DNA of 64,000 nucleotides from Thalassotalea sp. HSM 43 (GTDB lineage: Bacteria; Pseudomonadota; Gammaproteobacteria; Enterobacterales; Alteromonadaceae), in assembly GCF_004752005.1 (NCBI RefSeq), contig NZ_CP038493.1:3868302-3932301 (forward strand). Direction: 5' to 3'. Shown here in pieces: positions 61,268 to 64,000 of the stretch; position 1 is the stretch's first letter; each line of letters opens with the position of its first letter. Position numbers and translations under genes: made by a program. The notes below the pieces were generated by a model. The model was not told the origin of the DNA, searched no databases, and was given only the letters and a program-made list of their open reading frames with translations.

Positions 61268-62584
61268 ATGGCAAATACAAAAACAACGCCTGCCAAAACC
61301 AGCGCGAATAAGCCCTCAACTAACTTCGTTGCCGAACCTTTGTTTGATTCGCATCGTTATTTTCAGCAGCTTCATAAAAATCAATTGTTCAGTGATGACA
61401 ACCCAAGTGTTGAATTGTTCGTTCGCTCTGTACCTGTTGATGATGCCATTGACGATTACAAGTACACAAAAGAATTTTTGCAATCTAAAGGACGTCGTAA
61501 TGAAGCAACCTATAACTTGTTTCGCGGAGAGACTGAAAAATTTCTCTTGTGGTCCTGGTTGATTGCGAAAAAATCTGTGGTGCAACTTAAGCGTCGCGAC
61601 TTAGAGTCTTACATTGATTTTATTCACAAGCCACCTGTTGATTGGATTTCAGATAACGTTTATCGCCGTTTTGATAATCGTAACGGTGTTCGTTCGACAA
61701 ATGACAGCTGGCGCCCATTTACCATTAAAATCCCTAAGTCACAGCGCAATGATGACATTGATTTCAAAAAGAAAAAGCAGAATTATCAGTGTTCACAGGA
61801 CGCTCTTAAAGCAACCTTTTCAACGTTAAACGTTTATTATGACTACCTGGTTACCGAAGATTACGCCTTTGGCAATGCCATCGCCTCGGTAAAAAAAGAC
61901 TGTCCCTATGTGATCAAAAACAGCTCATTTACCGAAGTAAAACGATTGTCTTCATTGCAATGGGATTTTATCCTCGAAAGCACCATTAAAATGGCCAGTG
62001 AAAACGTTGATCACGAACGCACCCTATTTATTATTGCCTGTTTAAAGACCCTGTATTTACGGGTTTCCGAGTTATCAGAACGCAATAATTGGGTACCTGT
62101 TATGGGCCATTTTTGGCAAGATAGTGATAAAAACCATTGGTTCAAGGTGTTTGGTAAAGGTGCTAAACAACGCGATGTGACCGTTCCAGATTCATTTTTG
62201 CCTTATCTCGAGCGTTATCGTGCAACCCGTGGACTGAGCGGTTATCCGTTATCAAGTGAAACAGATCCCCTCGTTCATAAACTTAAAGGCTCTGGTGGCA
62301 TGACCTCACGGCAGTTACGCCGTATTGTTCAACAAGCCTTTGATAATGCTTATAACGATATGATTCGTAATGGTTTTAAAGAGGAAGCACAAACACTCAA
62401 AGAAGCCACTACTCACTGGCTGCGTCACACTGGTGCGTCGATGGACATCGATTCGAGACCGTTAAAACATATGGCTGATGAGCTTGGCCATGCCAGCATG
62501 GGCACCACGGATAGAGTCTATGTTCAATCGGATCATCAAGAACGTGCTAAATCTGGTAAGAAGCGGGTTATCGAGAGTAAATAA
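61268..62584 (+). CDS. Tyrosine recombinase / phage-integrase family protein
   Basis: 438 residues. Catalytic set: Arg I in LYLRVSELSE, Lys in FGKGAKQRDV, HxxR in HWLRHTGAS, the later His in LGHASMGTT and Tyr in DRVYVQSD. The N-terminal SAM-like core-binding domain spans about 75-210, preceded by a disordered Thr/Lys-rich tail. It is unlike IntI: the integron-specific insert between patches II and III was not found. No phage genes or tRNA lie next to it. The cellular target is unknown. Confidence 0.88.
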   Translation: MANTKTTPAKTSANKPSTNFVAEPLFDSHRYFQQLHKNQLFSDDNPSVELFVRSVPVDDAIDDYKYTKEFLQSKGRRNEATYNLFRGETEKFLLWSWLIAKKSVVQLKRRDLESYIDFIHKPPVDWISDNVYRRFDNRNGVRSTNDSWRPFTIKIPKSQRNDDIDFKKKKQNYQCSQDALKATFSTLNVYYDYLVTEDYAFGNAIASVKKDCPYVIKNSSFTEVKRLSSLQWDFILESTIKMASENVDHERTLFIIACLKTLYLRVSELSERNNWVPVMGHFWQDSDKNHWFKVFGKGAKQRDVTVPDSFLPYLERYRATRGLSGYPLSSETDPLVHKLKGSGGMTSRQLRRIVQQAFDNAYNDMIRNGFKEEAQTLKEATTHWLRHTGASMDIDSRPLKHMADELGHASMGTTDRVYVQSDHQERAKSGKKRVIESK

Positions 62585-62610
62585 AGCAAATACGCGATGT
62601 ATAAAATATA

Positions 62611-62636
62611 AAAAGCCGGCATAAACCGGCTTTTTT
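62611..62636. terminator. Bidirectional terminator
   Basis: Stem AAAAGCCGG / CCGGCTTTT with loop CATAAA and T run, between converging genes. Confidence 0.88.
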
Positions 62637-62661
62637 ACATTCAACTTGCGATGAATAAACC

Positions 62662-63543
62662 TTATTCAGTGGTTTCTTCGCTTTTCGCTTTAAACGTCTC
62701 AAAGTTTGGTATTTTTAACGCTAATGCAGGATCGAGTCTGACATTATGCCAGTTTACACGCCAATCTAGGTGCGGCCCAGTTGAGCGCCCTGTTGAACCA
62801 ATCTCTGCAACATCCTGACCTTGTTTCACCCTATCACCAATATCGACTTTACTGGCACTTAAATGCAAGAATGTTGAGGTAATGCCGTGACCATGATCGA
62901 TAACTAAAGTGCCACCAGAGTAAAACATATCCGGCACCCATAAGGTGACGATACCTGCCGCGGGTGCTTGTACTGCCGTACCTTTAGGGCCCGCATAATC
63001 TAAACCATAGTGTGGGTTTTTAGGGACGCCATTGTAGATACGTTGGCTACCATATACACCGGTAATTTGACCTGTCGCTGGCGCTTTAAAACCGTGGGCA
63101 AAATCAATATTATCTGAGGCTATCGCACGAGCGGCGCGAATCTTAATGCCGTCTTGTTTAATACGCTTTAACGCATCCGCACTAGGCTCCATGATTTTCT
63201 TATCGATGCCTTCGATTTTTTGAATATTATATTCGCGCTTTTTCGGCGTAAGGTACTGTTTATACTCTTCACCATCTGCAGCAACAACCTTTAACTCATG
63301 GGTTTTGCTATCGTCACGTGAAAAGCCAAAGGCAAACAAGCCATGACGAGACACCTTCAATGGGTCATTATCAATAAAAACTTGATTACCTTCACTGGTT
63401 TGACCGACGATCAGACCACCTTGAATAATGTCGCCTTCCAATCGTAAATCTACTTTGGCTGCGACACTGCCTGCAAACGCTAATGACAGGACACTGGCTA
63501 CAATGGTTTTACCAAGTAACTTGTTAAATGTTGTTTTACGCAC
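62662..63543 (-). CDS. M23 family (LytM) peptidase, periplasmic
   Basis: 293 residues from GTG at 63543. A signal peptide (about 1-28, ending AAA region), an N-terminal beta domain, and a C-terminal LytM domain. The HxxxD motif is HYGLD (about residue 180). The usual HxH motif reads GPHLDW, so the second His is Asp; whether this keeps zinc is uncertain, though this variant may be common in its subfamily. TGVYGSQRIYNG is another LytM segment. It overlaps the upstream gene by 8 nt. Confidence 0.87.
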   Translation of the reverse strand: MRKTTFNKLLGKTIVASVLSLAFAGSVAAKVDLRLEGDIIQGGLIVGQTSEGNQVFIDNDPLKVSRHGLFAFGFSRDDSKTHELKVVAADGEEYKQYLTPKKREYNIQKIEGIDKKIMEPSADALKRIKQDGIKIRAARAIASDNIDFAHGFKAPATGQITGVYGSQRIYNGVPKNPHYGLDYAGPKGTAVQAPAAGIVTLWVPDMFYSGGTLVIDHGHGITSTFLHLSASKVDIGDRVKQGQDVAEIGSTGRSTGPHLDWRVNWHNVRLDPALALKIPNFETFKAKSEETTE

Positions 63544-64000
63544 TTGCTATTGCTCCTTTTCCGACACCTTCGTACGCGACTACTTTAAATGAATGCTCTG
63601 GTGCTTGCTGTTTTAACTGTCTGGCGATGTAATCTGCTAGTAACTCAACCGTTGAATCACAATCTACTATTTCCAGTGTGCCTTTTCTGACAGCAATGTC
63701 AAATCTTCCTTGCGGCGCGTAGTAACAAAAATATTGATGATCGGGTCTTAAATTTTGTTTAGCAAAATCAGATAGTTCGATTTGCTCAACAGCAACCTGA
63801 TCGGAGTCACTCGCCAAATAAATATCATGCCATCGCTGACTCCAATATTGCTCAAGATCTTTACTGTGTTGACCGTCCTGAAAAATGGTTATTTTTGAAC
63901 GATGACCATGGGCAATTCGTTGACAATTACCGTCATGTTTCTTCAAACCATGGGTGTAATGATAGTAATCACCATCAATATGCTCTGCTCGCAAGGTTAA
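63536..64000 (-). CDS. 6-pyruvoyl-tetrahydropterin synthase / QueD family protein, N-terminus outside window
   Basis: At least 155 residues; the frame is open to the window edge, and the apparent TTG at 63994 is not believed to be the true start. HGLKKHDGNCQRIAHGHRSKITIF has the Cys and the HGH zinc-binding motif of PTPS/QueD (C...R.HGH.Y). The C-terminal VVAYEGVGKGA is the E-x-x-x-x-G region that binds the pterin ring. It may be the second half of a longer two-domain protein. The role, either queuosine synthesis or another pterin reaction, is undecided. Confidence 0.8.
   Translation of the reverse strand, partial: LTLRAEHIDGDYYHYTHGLKKHDGNCQRIAHGHRSKITIFQDGQHSKDLEQYWSQRWHDIYLASDSDQVAVEQIELSDFAKQNLRPDHQYFCYYAPQGRFDIAVRKGTLEIVDCDSTVELLADYIARQLKQQAPEHSFKVVAYEGVGKGAIASA

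Noticed and set aside
61268-62584. Tyrosine recombinase read as the missing integron integrase IntI
   Set aside because: It is 17 kb from the array, over 430 residues long, and the IntI-specific insert around the second catalytic patch was not found.

Overview
The window looks like chromosome of a marine gammaproteobacterium of the order Alteromonadales, most like Colwelliaceae (Colwellia/Thalassotalea type). This rests on the moderately AT-rich composition, the gene orders rluE-nudJ-mnmA-hflD-purB and icd-cspD-clpS-clpA-infA-bpt-aat-trxB-ald-lrp-ftsK-lolA-rarA-crcB-serS, the monomeric isocitrate dehydrogenase, and the Lrp/alanine dehydrogenase pair. The genus is an inference from gene content; no database search was made.

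Positions 1-37400 are conserved core. A GNAT tail, a zinc-free medium-chain reductase and an amino-acid dehydrogenase lead into the ribosomal oxygenase gene roxA and the rluE-nudJ-mnmA-hflD-purB cluster (tRNA and rRNA modification, nucleotide sanitation, purine synthesis). Monomeric icd, cspD and the N-degron genes follow: clpS and clpA (recognition and unfolding) and bpt and aat (addition of destabilising residues), with infA and trxB. Next come ald and lrp (divergent), then ftsK-lolA-rarA-crcB-serS, closely packed or overlapping. An alkD-like repair gene, a molybdenum hydroxylase pair of iorAB type, the sulfur-relay operon tusDCBE, yccA and tag complete the core block.

Positions 37463-49313 are an accessory island bounded by two direct 137-bp repeats, each holding an identical tRNA-Ser(TGA) gene. 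Its left half (37886-44269) is an array of 14 integron gene cassettes separated by 13 recognisable attC sites. No integron integrase is visible, so it is a CALIN-type array (cluster of attC sites lacking an integrase). Cargo includes an SMI1/KNR4 (SUKH) protein, a colicin D immunity-like protein, a GNAT enzyme, a zinc-ribbon protein, small membrane proteins and one cassette present as two identical copies. The right half (44317-49002) holds orphan membrane proteins, a decayed cassette, a serine beta-lactamase-fold hydrolase, a metallo-beta-lactamase-fold lipoprotein, a DUF1428 protein and a GNAT. Downstream of the second tRNA-Ser is a 149-bp tandem repeat (2.25 copies), each copy carrying the tRNA terminator, reminiscent of the repeats behind E. 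coli tyrT.

Positions 49855-64000 hold envelope and other genes: a TPR lipoprotein and an M28 peptidase, a phosphoribosyltransferase, a MipA/OmpV protein, and a Let/Pqi lipid-transport operon in which LetA is split into two proteins and the LetB-like protein has eight MCE repeats arranged as four A-B pairs. A TPR/2OG-oxygenase fusion, a solitary tyrosine recombinase behind a structured 600-bp leader, an M23 peptidase and a partial QueD/PTPS-family gene end the window.

The best candidates for something new are the integrase-less cassette array inside a duplicated tRNA-Ser, the terminator-bearing tandem repeat, and the eight-MCE LetB with split LetA.
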